DNA of 45,134 nt from NCBI GenBank assembly GCA_947372965.1, contig CANBVR010000008.1:1-45134 (forward strand), written 5' to 3'. The translations under genes and the position numbers were made by a program. This stretch comes from Actinomycetota bacterium. Lineage in GTDB: Bacteria; Actinomycetota; Actinomycetes; Nanopelagicales; Nanopelagicaceae. Below, piece after piece: positions 1 through 12,631 of the stretch. A model generated the notes under the pieces. That model was not told the DNA's origin. It worked only from the letters and a program-made list of their open reading frames with translations, and searched no databases. Within the stretch, counting starts at the first letter, position 1; every line of letters starts with the position of its first letter.

Positions 1-510
1 ACTTGGTTAAATTCTGGTGGTCTTGGAACTATGGGCTACGCCGTTCCGGCTGCAATGGGTGCCAAGGTTGGTGCGCCAGATAAAGTTGTTTGGGCGATCG
101 ATGGCGATGGTTGCTTCCAAATGACCAATCAAGAATTAGTAACTTGCGCTCTAAATAACATTCCAATCAAGGTTGCTGTTATTAACAATGAGAGCCTAGG
201 CATGGTTCGTCAATGGCAGACTTTGTTCTATAACGAGCGGTATTCAAATACCCAACTCCACTCAAAGCGCATTCCAGATTTCGCAAAGTTAGCCGATGCG
301 ATGGGTTGTGTTGGTTTGGCTTGTGAAACAACGCAAGATGTAAATAAAACAATCGAGAAGGCGATGTCTATAAATGATCGTCCAGTAGTTGTTGATTTTA
401 GTGTTTTCAAAGATGCCATGGTTTGGCCGATGGTTGCTGCTGGTACTTCAAATGATGAGATTGTTAATGCCAGATCATTGGCACCAATCTGGGATTCACA
501 GGAGCTATAA
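1..510 (+). CDS. ilvB: Acetolactate synthase large subunit, C-terminal part (5' truncated by window)
   Basis: Frame open from base 1 ([22 protein letters not shown]...), TPP-binding [12 protein letters not shown] motif, followed directly by ilvN and ilvC. Confidence 0.95.
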   Translation, partial: TWLNSGGLGTMGYAVPAAMGAKVGAPDKVVWAIDGDGCFQMTNQELVTCALNNIPIKVAVINNESLGMVRQWQTLFYNERYSNTQLHSKRIPDFAKLADAMGCVGLACETTQDVNKTIEKAMSINDRPVVVDFSVFKDAMVWPMVAAGTSNDEIVNARSLAPIWDSQEL

Positions 511-512
511 AA

Positions 513-1067
513 ATGACTCAATCACATCCAGATTCACCTTCATCAAGCCAATCAATCCGAAAGAATCACACACTTTCGGTTTTGGTAGAAAATAGCCCTG
601 GCGTATTGGCTCGAATCTCCTCACTCTTTTCAAGACGTGGTTACAACATTGATTCTCTTGCCGTTGGGCCAACCGAGGATCCCGATTTCTCACGTATGAC
701 AATCGTTATCAATGTTGAAGATCACGCCCTCGAACAAGTTATTGCACAACTCGACAAGTTGATCAACGTCATAACAATTACTGAATTAGATTCTGTTGGT
801 TCAGTACAACGCGAACTCCTCTTGGTAAAAGTTTCTACGGACGACAAGACTCGCTCACAAGTTCTAGAGACAGTCCAGCTATTTCGCGCAAAGGTTGTAG
901 ATGTGGCGCAAGATGCAGTGACGATCGAAGCCACAGGAAATGCCGAGAAGATTCAGGCCCTACTTCGGGTCCTAGAGCCTTATGGGATCAAAGAATTGGT
1001 CCAATCAGGCTTAGTTGCGATGTCTCGAGGCTTAAAACCCGGCTCGATTTCAGAAGATAAGCGATAA
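513..1067 (+). CDS. ilvN: Acetolactate synthase small (regulatory) subunit, ACT domain
   Basis: HTLSVLVENSPGVLARISSLFSRRGYNIDSLAVGPTED is characteristic of IlvN; between ilvB and ilvC; SD-like aggag upstream. Confidence 0.96.
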   Translation: MTQSHPDSPSSSQSIRKNHTLSVLVENSPGVLARISSLFSRRGYNIDSLAVGPTEDPDFSRMTIVINVEDHALEQVIAQLDKLINVITITELDSVGSVQRELLLVKVSTDDKTRSQVLETVQLFRAKVVDVAQDAVTIEATGNAEKIQALLRVLEPYGIKELVQSGLVAMSRGLKPGSISEDKR

Positions 1068-1106
1068 AAAATAGAATTACCCCAAGATTTCCAAGCTTTT
1101 AGATAA

Positions 1107-3753
<2,647 letters not shown>

Positions 3754-3756
3754 TAA

Positions 3757-4797
3757 ATGTCTAAGAATTTTAATCTGGCAGTAATCGGTGGCGATGGAAT
3801 TGGTCCTGAGGTAGTAGCCGAAGGTCTAAAAGTTCTAGACGTCGTTAGCGCAAAGTATGGGGTTAGCTTCAATAAGACTGATTATGAACTTGGCGCTAAG
3901 TACTGGCATAAGACTGGCGAAACCCTTCCAGATTCTGTCATCGCCGAATTGGCAAAGGCCGATGTAATTCTCCTTGGCGCTGTTGGCGACCCAACAGTTC
4001 CAAGCGGTGTTCTAGAACGCGGATTACTTCTAAAACTTCGCTTTGCCTTTGATCACTTCATCAACCTCCGTCCAGCAAAATTACACACAGGTGTTAAGTC
4101 ACCACTCGTAAACTCCGATTCAATTGATTTTATTGTTGTTCGTGAAGGTACCGAGGGTCCATATGTTGGGGCCGGCGGCGTTCTTGCTTATGGAACCGAG
4201 AATGAGATTGCTACGGAAGAGAGTTTAAATACTCGTCGTGGCGCCGAAAGAGTAATTCGTGATGCATTTGCTCGCGCTCAAATGCGCCCGCGCAAAAAGC
4301 TGACTTTGGTTCATAAGAACAATGTTCTTACTCGCGCTGGTGGACTCTGGACTCGCACCTTTAACGAAGTTGCTAAAGACTTCCCAGATATAACCACTGA
4401 TTATCTACACGTCGATGCGGCATCAATGTTCTTCGTAACTAATCCAGAGCGCTTTGACGTTGTGGTAACCGATAATCTTTTTGGTGATATTTTGACCGAT
4501 ATTGCTGCTGCCATCTGTGGTGGAATTGGCTTGGCTGCATCTGGAAATATAAACCCAACCGGCGCTTTCCCATCAATGTTTGAACCAGTTCATGGATCTG
4601 CGCCAGACATTGCAGGAAAAGGTCTAGCTGATCCAACAGCAACGGTTATGTCTGTTGCGATGATGCTTTCCCATTTAGGTTTGAACGAGGCAGCTGCTGA
4701 TGTTGAAAAAGCAGTCGCGGCCGACCTTCTTACCCGAGGTGATTCAAAACGCAGCACATCACAAATTGGAGATGCGCTAGCCGCAGGTGTGAAATGA
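3757..4797 (+). CDS. leuB: 3-isopropylmalate dehydrogenase
   Basis: [52 protein letters not shown]. Confidence 0.95.
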   Translation: MSKNFNLAVIGGDGIGPEVVAEGLKVLDVVSAKYGVSFNKTDYELGAKYWHKTGETLPDSVIAELAKADVILLGAVGDPTVPSGVLERGLLLKLRFAFDHFINLRPAKLHTGVKSPLVNSDSIDFIVVREGTEGPYVGAGGVLAYGTENEIATEESLNTRRGAERVIRDAFARAQMRPRKKLTLVHKNNVLTRAGGLWTRTFNEVAKDFPDITTDYLHVDAASMFFVTNPERFDVVVTDNLFGDILTDIAAAICGGIGLAASGNINPTGAFPSMFEPVHGSAPDIAGKGLADPTATVMSVAMMLSHLGLNEAAADVEKAVAADLLTRGDSKRSTSQIGDALAAGVK

Positions 4798-5879
4798 AAA
4801 TTAAGTTAAATCCAAATCCCAACCCAGCATCTGACGCTGAACGCAGCGCCAAAATTGCTGAGGGCGGATTTGGTAAGTACTACACCGACAATATGTTGAT
4901 AGCCGAGTGGAGCGAGAACACTGGCTGGTCTGATGCCGAAATAAAGGCTTACGGCCCACTTTCATTGGACCCAGCAACTTCTGTTCTTCACTATGGCCAG
5001 GAAATATTTGAAGGGCTAAAGGCATACTCCCAACCCGATGGTGGAATTAGTTTGTTTCGTGCCGATGCAAATGGCGAAAGATTTGCGCGCAGCGCTGCTC
5101 GAATGGCGCTTCCGGAATTATCAGTTGCTGATTTTGTTGCGACTGTTACAGAGTTAGTTCGCAGTGAAGCTAAGTGGGTACCAAAAAATGTCGGAGAATC
5201 GCTTTATATCCGCCCATTTATGATCGCTACTGAAGTTGGCCTTGGCGTACGCCCATCGAATCGTGCAACATATTTAATAATCACAACTCCAGCATCTGCT
5301 TACTTCAATCCAAATAAGGCTGTAACGGTTTGGATCTCAACTGAGTTTGTTCGCGCTGCACAAGGCGGAACTGGCGCCGCAAAAACTGGTGGCAATTACG
5401 CTGGCTCACTTCTTGCACAAAAGCAGGCTGCTGCGCAAGGTTGCGATCAAGTTGTCTGGCTTGATGCACAAGAGCGTAAATGGGTTGAAGAGATGGGTGG
5501 GATGAACCTCTACTTCATTAAGGGTTCTGGTAAAGAGGCAACGGTATTCACACCAAAGTTAACTGGCACTCTTCTTCCGGGAGTTACGCGCGATTCAATC
5601 CTTACTGTCGCAAAAGACTTAGGTTATAAAGTTGAAGAAGGAATGCTTTCAATTGATCAATGGCGCGATGGCGTTGCATCTGGCGAGATCACCGAAATAT
5701 TTGCTTGCGGAACCGCTGCGGTAGTTTCACCTATCGGCGCTGCAAAAAGTGCCCAAGGAACCTGGACCACTGGAAATGGTGAGCCAGGACCAATTACATC
5801 CGAAATCCGTAATCACTTACTTGGCATCCAGCATGGAACTATTGAAGATAAGCATGGTTGGAATGTGAAGGTTCTTTAA
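4794..5879 (+). CDS. ilvE: Branched-chain amino acid aminotransferase
   Basis: [35 protein letters not shown] overlaps leuB stop. Confidence 0.95.
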   Translation: MKIKLNPNPNPASDAERSAKIAEGGFGKYYTDNMLIAEWSENTGWSDAEIKAYGPLSLDPATSVLHYGQEIFEGLKAYSQPDGGISLFRADANGERFARSAARMALPELSVADFVATVTELVRSEAKWVPKNVGESLYIRPFMIATEVGLGVRPSNRATYLIITTPASAYFNPNKAVTVWISTEFVRAAQGGTGAAKTGGNYAGSLLAQKQAAAQGCDQVVWLDAQERKWVEEMGGMNLYFIKGSGKEATVFTPKLTGTLLPGVTRDSILTVAKDLGYKVEEGMLSIDQWRDGVASGEITEIFACGTAAVVSPIGAAKSAQGTWTTGNGEPGPITSEIRNHLLGIQHGTIEDKHGWNVKVL

Positions 5880-7462
5880 TGAATGACAACTTTCATATTT
5901 ACGACACCACACTTAGAGATGGCGCCCAGCAAGAAGGGCTAAATCTCTCGATTCATGACAAGTTGGCAATTGCTCGCCACCTAGATGATCTTGGTGTTGG
6001 TTTCATCGAAGGCGGCTGGCCCGGGGCAAATCCAAAAGATACTGAATTCTTTAAACGTGCGCAGACCGAATTAAAATTAAAGAACGCAACCTTTATGGCC
6101 TTTGGAGCTACTCGCCGGCCAAACGTTAAAGCCGCTGATGATGTTTTGTTGCGAGCGTTGCAAGATTCAGGCGCGGCTGGCGTAACACTCGTTGCAAAGA
6201 GCCATGATCGCCATGTTGATCTAGCTCTTAAAACTAACCTTGATGAAAACCTAGCGATGATTAAGGATTCAATTGAATTCTTGCGCAAAGGTGGGCAACG
6301 CGTATTCCTAGATGCCGAGCATTTCTTTGATGGCTATAAATCAAATCGTGCATACGCACTTGAAGTTGTACGTGTTGCAGCAGAAGCCGGCGCTGATGTT
6401 GTTGCGCTCTGCGATACAAATGGCGGAATGCTTCCTGACGAACTTTCCCAAGTAGTACACGATGTTTTGGGCGCCTCAAGTGCACGACTTGGAATCCATT
6501 GCCATAATGACACTGGATGCGCAGTTGCCAATTCTCTTGCAGCAGTCGCTGCCGGAGTAACGCATGTCCAAGGGACTTTAAATGGTTACGGTGAGCGGAC
6601 TGGAAATGCCGACCTCGTAAGCATCATCGCAAATCTTGAATTGAAAAAGCATCAGAAAGTTCTGCCAGATAACGCTCTTCGCGAAGCATTTCGCATTTCA
6701 CACGCAGTTGCCGAAGTTACAAATGTTTCTTCATCAGCTCGCCAGCCGTATGTCGGCGTCTCAGCCTTTGCCCACAAAGCGGGACTTCATGCAAGTGCAA
6801 TAAAGGTCGATCCATTTATGTACCAACACGAAGATCCAGCATCAGTTGGAAACGATATGCGAATGTTGGTTTCAGATATGGCCGGGCGAGCATCAATTGA
6901 ATTAAAGTCCAAGGAACTCGGAATTGCCCTTGGTGAAGATAAAGAAGTTGTTACGCGCGTAGTTGCAAAGGTTAAAGATTTAGAGTCAAAGGGATACACC
7001 TTTGAGGCTGCAGATGCATCATTTGAACTTCTGCTTCGAGCTGAGATTGCTGGGAAAGCGGCAAACTTTTTCCGCGTTGAGAATTGGGATACGACAGTAA
7101 GTCGAGATGCCAATGAAGTAGTTACTTCAAAAGCCTTTCTAACAATTTCAGCACAAGGTAAGACAATTGAATCTGAAGGAAGTGGAAACGGTCCAGTTAA
7201 CGCTATCGATACCGCACTTCGTTCTGGCTTAGAGAAAATTTATCCGGAATTAGCCAAACTTGAGTTAACAGATTACAAAGTGCGTATTTTGGAAGGACGT
7301 CTTGGTACTGGGGCTATCACCCGCGTACTTGTCGAAACCAGCGATGGTACAACCGAGTGGAGCACGATTGGCGTTCACGAAAATGTTATCGCTGCTTCCG
7401 TTATGGCACTTGAAGATGCCGTTACCTATGGCTTAATCCGACAGGGACGCAAACCCGAATAA
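5879..7462 (+). CDS. cimA: (R)-citramalate synthase (HMGL-like, DRE-TIM family)
   Basis: IYDTTLRDGAQQEGLNLS, IHCHNDTGCAVANSLAAV, GTLNGYGERTGNADL, HKAGLHASA; C-terminal LeuA dimer-type allosteric domain. ATG at 5879 preferred; ORF track starts earlier. Confidence 0.88.
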   Translation: MNDNFHIYDTTLRDGAQQEGLNLSIHDKLAIARHLDDLGVGFIEGGWPGANPKDTEFFKRAQTELKLKNATFMAFGATRRPNVKAADDVLLRALQDSGAAGVTLVAKSHDRHVDLALKTNLDENLAMIKDSIEFLRKGGQRVFLDAEHFFDGYKSNRAYALEVVRVAAEAGADVVALCDTNGGMLPDELSQVVHDVLGASSARLGIHCHNDTGCAVANSLAAVAAGVTHVQGTLNGYGERTGNADLVSIIANLELKKHQKVLPDNALREAFRISHAVAEVTNVSSSARQPYVGVSAFAHKAGLHASAIKVDPFMYQHEDPASVGNDMRMLVSDMAGRASIELKSKELGIALGEDKEVVTRVVAKVKDLESKGYTFEAADASFELLLRAEIAGKAANFFRVENWDTTVSRDANEVVTSKAFLTISAQGKTIESEGSGNGPVNAIDTALRSGLEKIYPELAKLELTDYKVRILEGRLGTGAITRVLVETSDGTTEWSTIGVHENVIAASVMALEDAVTYGLIRQGRKPE

Positions 7463-7477
7463 TTTGCTTAACCCGAG

Positions 7478-7489
7478 TAACCTTCTTGC
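7478..7489 (+). promoter_or_regulatory. Putative leaderless promoter: -10 TAACCT then 6 nt to xerC ATG
   Basis: gagTAACCTtcttgcATGAGC; no SD before ATG; near-identical to the dapA start. Confidence 0.55.
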
Positions 7490-8389
7490 ATGAGCGCGGA
7501 GTTGATTGCCAAGTATGAAGAGCATCTCGCGCTGGTTCGAAATCTTGCCGATAACTCGATTCGAGCATATGTCTCAGATTTACAATCCTTTTTAAATCAT
7601 ATTGAAAAGCTTGGCATCGCCGAATTCTCACAGCTTGAACTAACTCACCTGCGTTCGTGGCTGGCTAATATCCAATCAACAGGCGCCTCTCGAGCAACTA
7701 TGGCTAGGCGAATTGTTTCGATAAGGGCATTTACATATTGGGCGGCAAGTGAGGGTTGGATTCTTGCCGATATCGGCGCTAATTTGGCAATCCCAAAACC
7801 GCATAAGACTCTTCCTGAAGTCTTAAGCCATAATGAAGCCGATTTAGTTTTGCAGGCGATTCAAAGCAAGCGCGATGAGCAACCAACCCCATTAAATATT
7901 CGAGATCTTGCAATGATCGAAGTTCTTTATGCTTCAGGTATCCGAGTTTCAGAACTCTGCGGATTAGATCTTGGTGACTTCGACCAAAGTAGAAATACTT
8001 TGCAAGTATTGGGCAAAGGTAATAAGGAACGTGTAGTTCCACTTGGAATCCCAGCAGTTAAAGCGCTGCAAAATTGGTTAAGTGAGGCAAGACCACAATT
8101 AATTAATGAAAGTTCAGCAAGTGCAATTTTCTTGGGTTCACGTGGAAAGCGAATTGACCAACGAACCGTTAGAGAAGTTGTTTATGATGCAATGTCAGCA
8201 ATTGGTTCACACATGAGCCCGCATGGACTTCGACATACAGCAGCTACGCACCTGTTAGAGGGCGGCGCTGATTTGCGCACGGTGCAGGAAATTTTGGGCC
8301 ATTCTTCATTAGCGACAACTCAGATTTACACCCACGTCTCACCGCAGCGTTTGCAACAGGCATATCAGCAGGCACATCCCCGGGCTTAA
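7490..8389 (+). CDS. xerC: Tyrosine recombinase XerC/XerD-type
   Basis: Catalytic-region motifs LYASGIRVSELCGLDLGD, HGLRHTAATHLLEGGADLRTVQEILGHSSLATTQIYTHV; position upstream of rpsB is typical of Actinobacteria. Confidence 0.92.
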   Translation: MSAELIAKYEEHLALVRNLADNSIRAYVSDLQSFLNHIEKLGIAEFSQLELTHLRSWLANIQSTGASRATMARRIVSIRAFTYWAASEGWILADIGANLAIPKPHKTLPEVLSHNEADLVLQAIQSKRDEQPTPLNIRDLAMIEVLYASGIRVSELCGLDLGDFDQSRNTLQVLGKGNKERVVPLGIPAVKALQNWLSEARPQLINESSASAIFLGSRGKRIDQRTVREVVYDAMSAIGSHMSPHGLRHTAATHLLEGGADLRTVQEILGHSSLATTQIYTHVSPQRLQQAYQQAHPRA

Positions 8390-8489
8390 GGCTGAGGCCA
8401 AAATTTGGCGCCAGTTCTGGAAGTGCAACTCCAGTTACGATGCCAAAAGCAAGTAAGGCAACTCCCGTCAAAATCCGGATTGATTTCAT
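8244..8489 (-). CDS. Possible small membrane/secreted protein; C-terminal half antisense to xerC
   Basis: MKSIRILTGVALLAFGIVTGVALPELAPNFG... has a signal-peptide-like hydrophobic N-terminus in the only sizeable gap between xerC and rpsB; no family recognised. Confidence 0.22.
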   Translation of the reverse strand: MKSIRILTGVALLAFGIVTGVALPELAPNFGLSLKPGDVPADMPVANAAVRRGCKSELSLMKNGPKFPAPCANQRRPLTGA

Positions 8490-8568
8490 GTGCCGATAGT
8501 GCCTTCGCCCACACCAATCCCGCATAGATCCGAGGAGATCGGTGGAAATTGCACCCCTGTGGATGGCT

Positions 8569-8574
8569 TAGGAT
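8569..8574 (+). promoter_or_regulatory. Candidate -10 (TAGGAT) for the rpsB leader transcript
   Basis: TANNNT match about 8 nt before the first leader hairpin; the same hexamer occurs upstream of potD (15216). Confidence 0.35.
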
Positions 8575-8582
8575 TACACCAG

Positions 8583-8764
8583 CACAGAACGAAAGTCCTG
8601 TGACTTCACGTGTCTAAATCAAGTCGCTATATCGGTCTGGATTTTCTTCCGTTAAAAAGAAGATAAACCAGTACAGCAACTAGACACTAGGGACTTAACA
8701 AATTGTTGAGTCGTCAACCGAGTGCAATTCGCGAGAGCGCTTTGCAATAAAGGAGTGTGCCGCC
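8583..8764 (+). promoter_or_regulatory. Structured 5' leader of rpsB
   Basis: CACAG/CTGTG (8583-8602); GTGTCTA 8610-8616 pairs TAGACAC 8681-8687; interior CTGGattTTCTTC.../...GAAGAtaaaCCAG; GACTTAAC-aaatt-GTTGAGTC (8692-8712); TGCAA..CGCgagaGCG..TTGCA (8723-8746); then SD aaggag (8750-8755). Confidence 0.55.
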
Positions 8765-9553
8765 ATGGCGGTTGTAACAATGCGAGAGCTCCTCGACAGC
8801 GGAGTCCACTTCGGACACCAAACTCGTCGATGGAATCCAAAGATGAAGCGCTTTATTTTTGCTGAGCGCAACGGTATTTACATTATCGATATCCAACAAT
8901 CACTTGCACTTATTGATAGCGCATATGAATTTATTAAGGACACTGTCGCCAAGGGCGGACATATCCTTTTCGTTGGAACAAAGAAGCAAGCACACGAGCC
9001 AATCAAGCAACAATCAGCTCGCGTTCAGATGCCATACGTAACCGAGCGCTGGCTCGGCGGAATGCTCACAAACTTTCCAACCGTATACAAGCGAATTCAA
9101 CGCTTGAAGGAGTTGGAACAACTTGAGAGCCAGAACGACCAACTTTTAACAAAGAAGGAACTCCTAGTTCTTCGCCGCGAACGTGAGAAGCTAACTAAGA
9201 ACCTTGAAGGTATTCGCAACATGACCAAGTTGCCAAGCGCAATCTGGGTTGTCGACACCAAGAAGGAACACCTAGCTGTTCAAGAAGCACACAAGCTCGG
9301 TATTCCAGTTGTAGCAATTTTGGATACAAACTGCGATCCAGATGAAGTTGATTACAAGATTCCTGGTAACGATGATGCAATTCGCTCAATCGCACTATTG
9401 ACCCGTGTAATTGCAGATGCTGCAGTTGCAGGTCTAGCAGCTCGTTCGCAACAAGCGGCCGCAGTTGCTGATAAGGCAGTTGCAGAAGCTGCTAGCACTG
9501 CAACAGAAGCAACTGATCTTGAAAAAGATCTACTTGCCAAGACAGGAGAATAA
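8765..9553 (+). CDS. rpsB: 30S ribosomal protein S2
   Basis: [41 protein letters not shown]; followed by tsf. Confidence 0.98.
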   Translation: MAVVTMRELLDSGVHFGHQTRRWNPKMKRFIFAERNGIYIIDIQQSLALIDSAYEFIKDTVAKGGHILFVGTKKQAHEPIKQQSARVQMPYVTERWLGGMLTNFPTVYKRIQRLKELEQLESQNDQLLTKKELLVLRREREKLTKNLEGIRNMTKLPSAIWVVDTKKEHLAVQEAHKLGIPVVAILDTNCDPDEVDYKIPGNDDAIRSIALLTRVIADAAVAGLAARSQQAAAVADKAVAEAASTATEATDLEKDLLAKTGE

Positions 9554-9558
9554 TTAAA

Positions 9559-10386
9559 TTGGCTTACACAGCAGAAGATGTAAAGAAGCTTCGCGAAGCA
9601 ACAGCTGCGGGAATGCTTGATTGCAAGAAGGCACTTGATGAAGCAGATGGCGATTTTCAAAAAGCCATTGAGATCATCCGCGTTAAGGGCTTAAAGGGCG
9701 TAACTAAGCGCGAAGGTCGCACCACCTCAAATGGTTTGGTTCTTGCTAAGACTGAGGGCAACCTCGGAGTTATGCTCGAACTAAATTGCGAAACTGACTT
9801 CGTTGCAAAGGGTGATCGTTTCCAAGAGCTTGCAAATGAACTTCTAGCGCACCTACTTTCAAGCAAGATTGGCGATCAAGCTGCCTTTGCTGCTTCAAAG
9901 ATGGCAAACGGTAAGACCGTTCAAGAGACTATCGATGAAGGCAATGCAACACTTGGCGAGAAGATTGAACTTCGCCGCATTGCAGTACTTGAAGGTTCCC
10001 CTGTAGCGCTTTACATGCACCGCACCAACCCAGACTTGCCACCACAAATTGGTGTTCTAGTTCAATTGGCTACCGATGCACTTGAAGCTGGTAAAGATGT
10101 TGCGCAGCACATTGCAGCATTCGCACCACAATTTGTTCGCCGCGAAGATATTCCGGAGGATCAGATTGCTAATGAGCGTCGTATCGCTGAGGAGACTGCC
10201 CGCGAAGAGGGTAAGCCTGAAGCATCTCTATCTAAGGTAGTTGAGGGTCGCATCACTGGCTTCGTAAAGGAAGTTAGCTTGCTAGAGCAATCTTTCGCAA
10301 AGGATGCCAAGAAGACCGTTCAGCAGATCTTGGATGAAGCAAAGACAGCCGTGTCGGCATTTCACCGATTCAAGGTTGGACAGTAA
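9559..10386 (+). CDS. tsf: Elongation factor Ts
   Basis: YTAEDVKKLREATAAGMLDCKKALDEADGD, ELNCETDFVAKGDRF; TTG start. Confidence 0.98.
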   Translation: MAYTAEDVKKLREATAAGMLDCKKALDEADGDFQKAIEIIRVKGLKGVTKREGRTTSNGLVLAKTEGNLGVMLELNCETDFVAKGDRFQELANELLAHLLSSKIGDQAAFAASKMANGKTVQETIDEGNATLGEKIELRRIAVLEGSPVALYMHRTNPDLPPQIGVLVQLATDALEAGKDVAQHIAAFAPQFVRREDIPEDQIANERRIAEETAREEGKPEASLSKVVEGRITGFVKEVSLLEQSFAKDAKKTVQQILDEAKTAVSAFHRFKVGQ

Positions 10387-10406
10387 CCTCTGTACTTATA
10401 AGTAAA

Positions 10407-10423
10407 GCAATTCAAGAAATTGC
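10407..10423 (+). repeat. Perfect inverted repeat GCAATT-caaga-AATTGC in the tsf-pyrH gap
   Basis: 6-bp arms, 5-nt loop, read directly; no U-tract follows. Confidence 0.5.
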
Positions 10424-10447
10424 CTAAGGATTAAGGAGCACCTCACG

Positions 10448-11164
10448 ATGGCCCGCAAAGGTTATAAGAGAGTGCTCCTTAAACTTTCCGGTGAAGTTTT
10501 TGGCGGAAGTGGCGGCATCGGTGTAGATCCTGATGTAGTCCATGATTTCGCATCACAAATCGCCGAAGTTGTTCGCAAGGGAACTCAAGTCGGGATTGTT
10601 GTTGGTGGAGGTAACTACTTCCGTGGCGCCGAACTACAACAGCGCGGAATGGATCGCGCTCGCGCTGACTACATGGGAATGCTTGGAACGGTAATGAACT
10701 GTTTGGCACTTCAAGATTTCTTGGAAAAAGAAGGTATTGATACTCGAGTTCAAACTGCGATTGCAATGGGCCAAGTTGCCGAGCCATACATTCCGCGTCG
10801 CGCAATTCGCCACTTAGAAAAAGGTCGCGTCGTTATTTTTGGCGCAGGAGCAGGAATGCCATTCTTTACAACTGACACTGTTGCCGCCCAGCGGGCGCTA
10901 GAAGTCGGAGCTGAGGCACTTCTTCTTGCAAAGAGTGGGGTAGATGGCGTTTATTCGGCTGATCCACGTAAAGATTCAACTGCTACAAAGTATGAGAATG
11001 TTTCTTATGATGAAGTGCTTTCTAAATCACTTGCAGTTGCCGATGCTGCAGCATTTAGTCTCTGCCGCGAAAATAAACTTCCAATCGTTGTCTTTGATTT
11101 AAAGAATCATGGAAACATTGGACGGGCAGTACGTGGTGAAAGTGTCGGAACTTTAGTCTCCTAA
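10448..11164 (+). CDS. pyrH: UMP kinase
   Basis: [40 protein letters not shown] aaggag. Confidence 0.97.
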   Translation: MARKGYKRVLLKLSGEVFGGSGGIGVDPDVVHDFASQIAEVVRKGTQVGIVVGGGNYFRGAELQQRGMDRARADYMGMLGTVMNCLALQDFLEKEGIDTRVQTAIAMGQVAEPYIPRRAIRHLEKGRVVIFGAGAGMPFFTTDTVAAQRALEVGAEALLLAKSGVDGVYSADPRKDSTATKYENVSYDEVLSKSLAVADAAAFSLCRENKLPIVVFDLKNHGNIGRAVRGESVGTLVS

Positions 11165-11206
11165 TTTTTAAGCTATCCAAGTTCAATAACCGAAAGAAGA
11201 GAAAAG

Positions 11207-11770
11207 ATGTCAGATATCGCAACCTCGCTTAGTGAAGCCACTGCAAAGATGGAGAAGGCGGTAGAAGTAGCCAAGGAAGATTTCGGGTCCATTCGCACCG
11301 GTCGCGCGCACCCTTCAATGTTTGCAAAGATCGTGGTCGATTACTACGGGACCTTTACACCTCTTGCCCAGCTCGCTTCTTTCCAAGTGCCAGAACCTCG
11401 AATGGCGATCGTTTCACCTTTCGATAAAGGCGCAATGGCATCGATTGAAAAGGCAATTCGCGAATCAGATTTGGGCGTGAACCCACAGACTGACGGCGCA
11501 GTTATTCGCGTAAATTTCCCACAACTCACTGAAGAGCGCCGCAAGGATTACATAAAATTGGCTCGTACCAAAGCCGAAGATTCAAAGATCTCAATGCGCA
11601 ACATCCGACGTACCGCAAAAGAAGCGATGGAAAAGTTGGAGAAAGATGGTCTTGCTGGCAAGGATGATGTTGCTCGCGGTGAAAAAGATCTAGAAAAGAT
11701 TACATCTGACCACGTGGCCAAAATTGATGAATTATTAAAACATAAGGAAGTCGAACTTCTCGAAGTTTAA
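11207..11770 (+). CDS. frr: Ribosome recycling factor
   Basis: AKMEKAVEVAKEDFGSIRTGRAHPSMFAKIVVDYYGT, LTEERRKDYIKLARTKAEDSKISMRNIRR. Confidence 0.98.
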   Translation: MSDIATSLSEATAKMEKAVEVAKEDFGSIRTGRAHPSMFAKIVVDYYGTFTPLAQLASFQVPEPRMAIVSPFDKGAMASIEKAIRESDLGVNPQTDGAVIRVNFPQLTEERRKDYIKLARTKAEDSKISMRNIRRTAKEAMEKLEKDGLAGKDDVARGEKDLEKITSDHVAKIDELLKHKEVELLEV

Positions 11771-11775
11771 ATTCC

Positions 11776-12624
11776 ATGGATGACTTACATGCAATAAATG
11801 CGGCAATTAATGCCAAGGCTGGGCGAAAGCTTGGCTCATCTATTGTTGTCTCAATTGGCATCCTGATTCTTGTTTTTGGTTCGCTCTATTTAAATTCTGC
11901 AATCTTTGGCGTATTGGTCTGGCTTGCTTTGATGGTTGCATCTCGTGAACTTACGCATGCTTACAAAGGTGGCGGGATTGATATTCCAGAAAATGTAATT
12001 CAAATTGCCGCCTCAGGCTTATTGGCAGCAGCTTGGTTTGGCCGAGTATCTGGCCTTGCAGTTGCAACTGCGATAGTAATTCCAAATATTCTGGTTTATA
12101 TCTTGGTCAAGAGCCCCAAAGATTTCGTCAAGAAATCAACGGCTGCCACTTTCGCAATTTTCTATCCAGGCTTTCTCGGTGGCTTTGTTTTGTTGCTTGC
12201 ACATAGCGATAAAGGTCTAGAGCGAATTCTAACTTTGGTCGTATTAGTAAGTTGTAACGATACTTTTGCATATTTATCTGGCGTTCTATTTGGTCGCCAC
12301 CCTTTAGCACCACATGTGAGTCCCAAGAAAACTTGGGAGGGTCTAATTGGCGCCATGCTGGCCACAACTATTGGTTCAGCGCTGGTGTTCCATTTTGCCT
12401 TGGATAAATCTTTCTGGCTTGGTGCTGGTTTTGGAATAGTTGCAGTGATCACCGCAACTTGCGGAGATTTGATTGAATCTGCCGTAAAGCGCGACCTAGC
12501 AATTAAAGATATGGGAAATATTCTCCCGGGCCATGGCGGGATTCTTGATCGTATTGATTCAGTTCTTTTCACCGGGCCAGCTGTTTGGTTCGTACTGGAA
12601 TTGATCAAGAGGTTTAGCTTGTGA
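11776..12624 (+). CDS. cdsA: Phosphatidate cytidylyltransferase
   Basis: Multi-TM protein with CDP-DAG synthase signature [20 protein letters not shown]...[33 protein letters not shown]. Confidence 0.95.
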   Translation: MDDLHAINAAINAKAGRKLGSSIVVSIGILILVFGSLYLNSAIFGVLVWLALMVASRELTHAYKGGGIDIPENVIQIAASGLLAAAWFGRVSGLAVATAIVIPNILVYILVKSPKDFVKKSTAATFAIFYPGFLGGFVLLLAHSDKGLERILTLVVLVSCNDTFAYLSGVLFGRHPLAPHVSPKKTWEGLIGAMLATTIGSALVFHFALDKSFWLGAGFGIVAVITATCGDLIESAVKRDLAIKDMGNILPGHGGILDRIDSVLFTGPAVWFVLELIKRFSL

Positions 12625-12631
12625 GAAAACT

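Noticed and set aside
228-521. Antisense ORFs opposite ilvB, ilvN, cimA, cdsA, ALDH, pnp and others
   Set aside because: Overlap well-supported conserved genes, no recognisable domains, consistent with codon-bias shadow ORFs
7490-8389. XerC as a mobile-element integrase
   Set aside because: Conserved position upstream of rpsB and housekeeping flanks with no attachment-site-like duplications
8244-8525. Upstream extension MRDWCGRRHYRH of the small minus ORF
   Set aside because: The signal-like sequence starts at the internal Met (8489); the extension has no support
10407-10423. Terminator between tsf and pyrH
   Set aside because: 6-bp AT-rich stem without U-tract, and tsf/pyrH are typically cotranscribed; kept only as an inverted repeat
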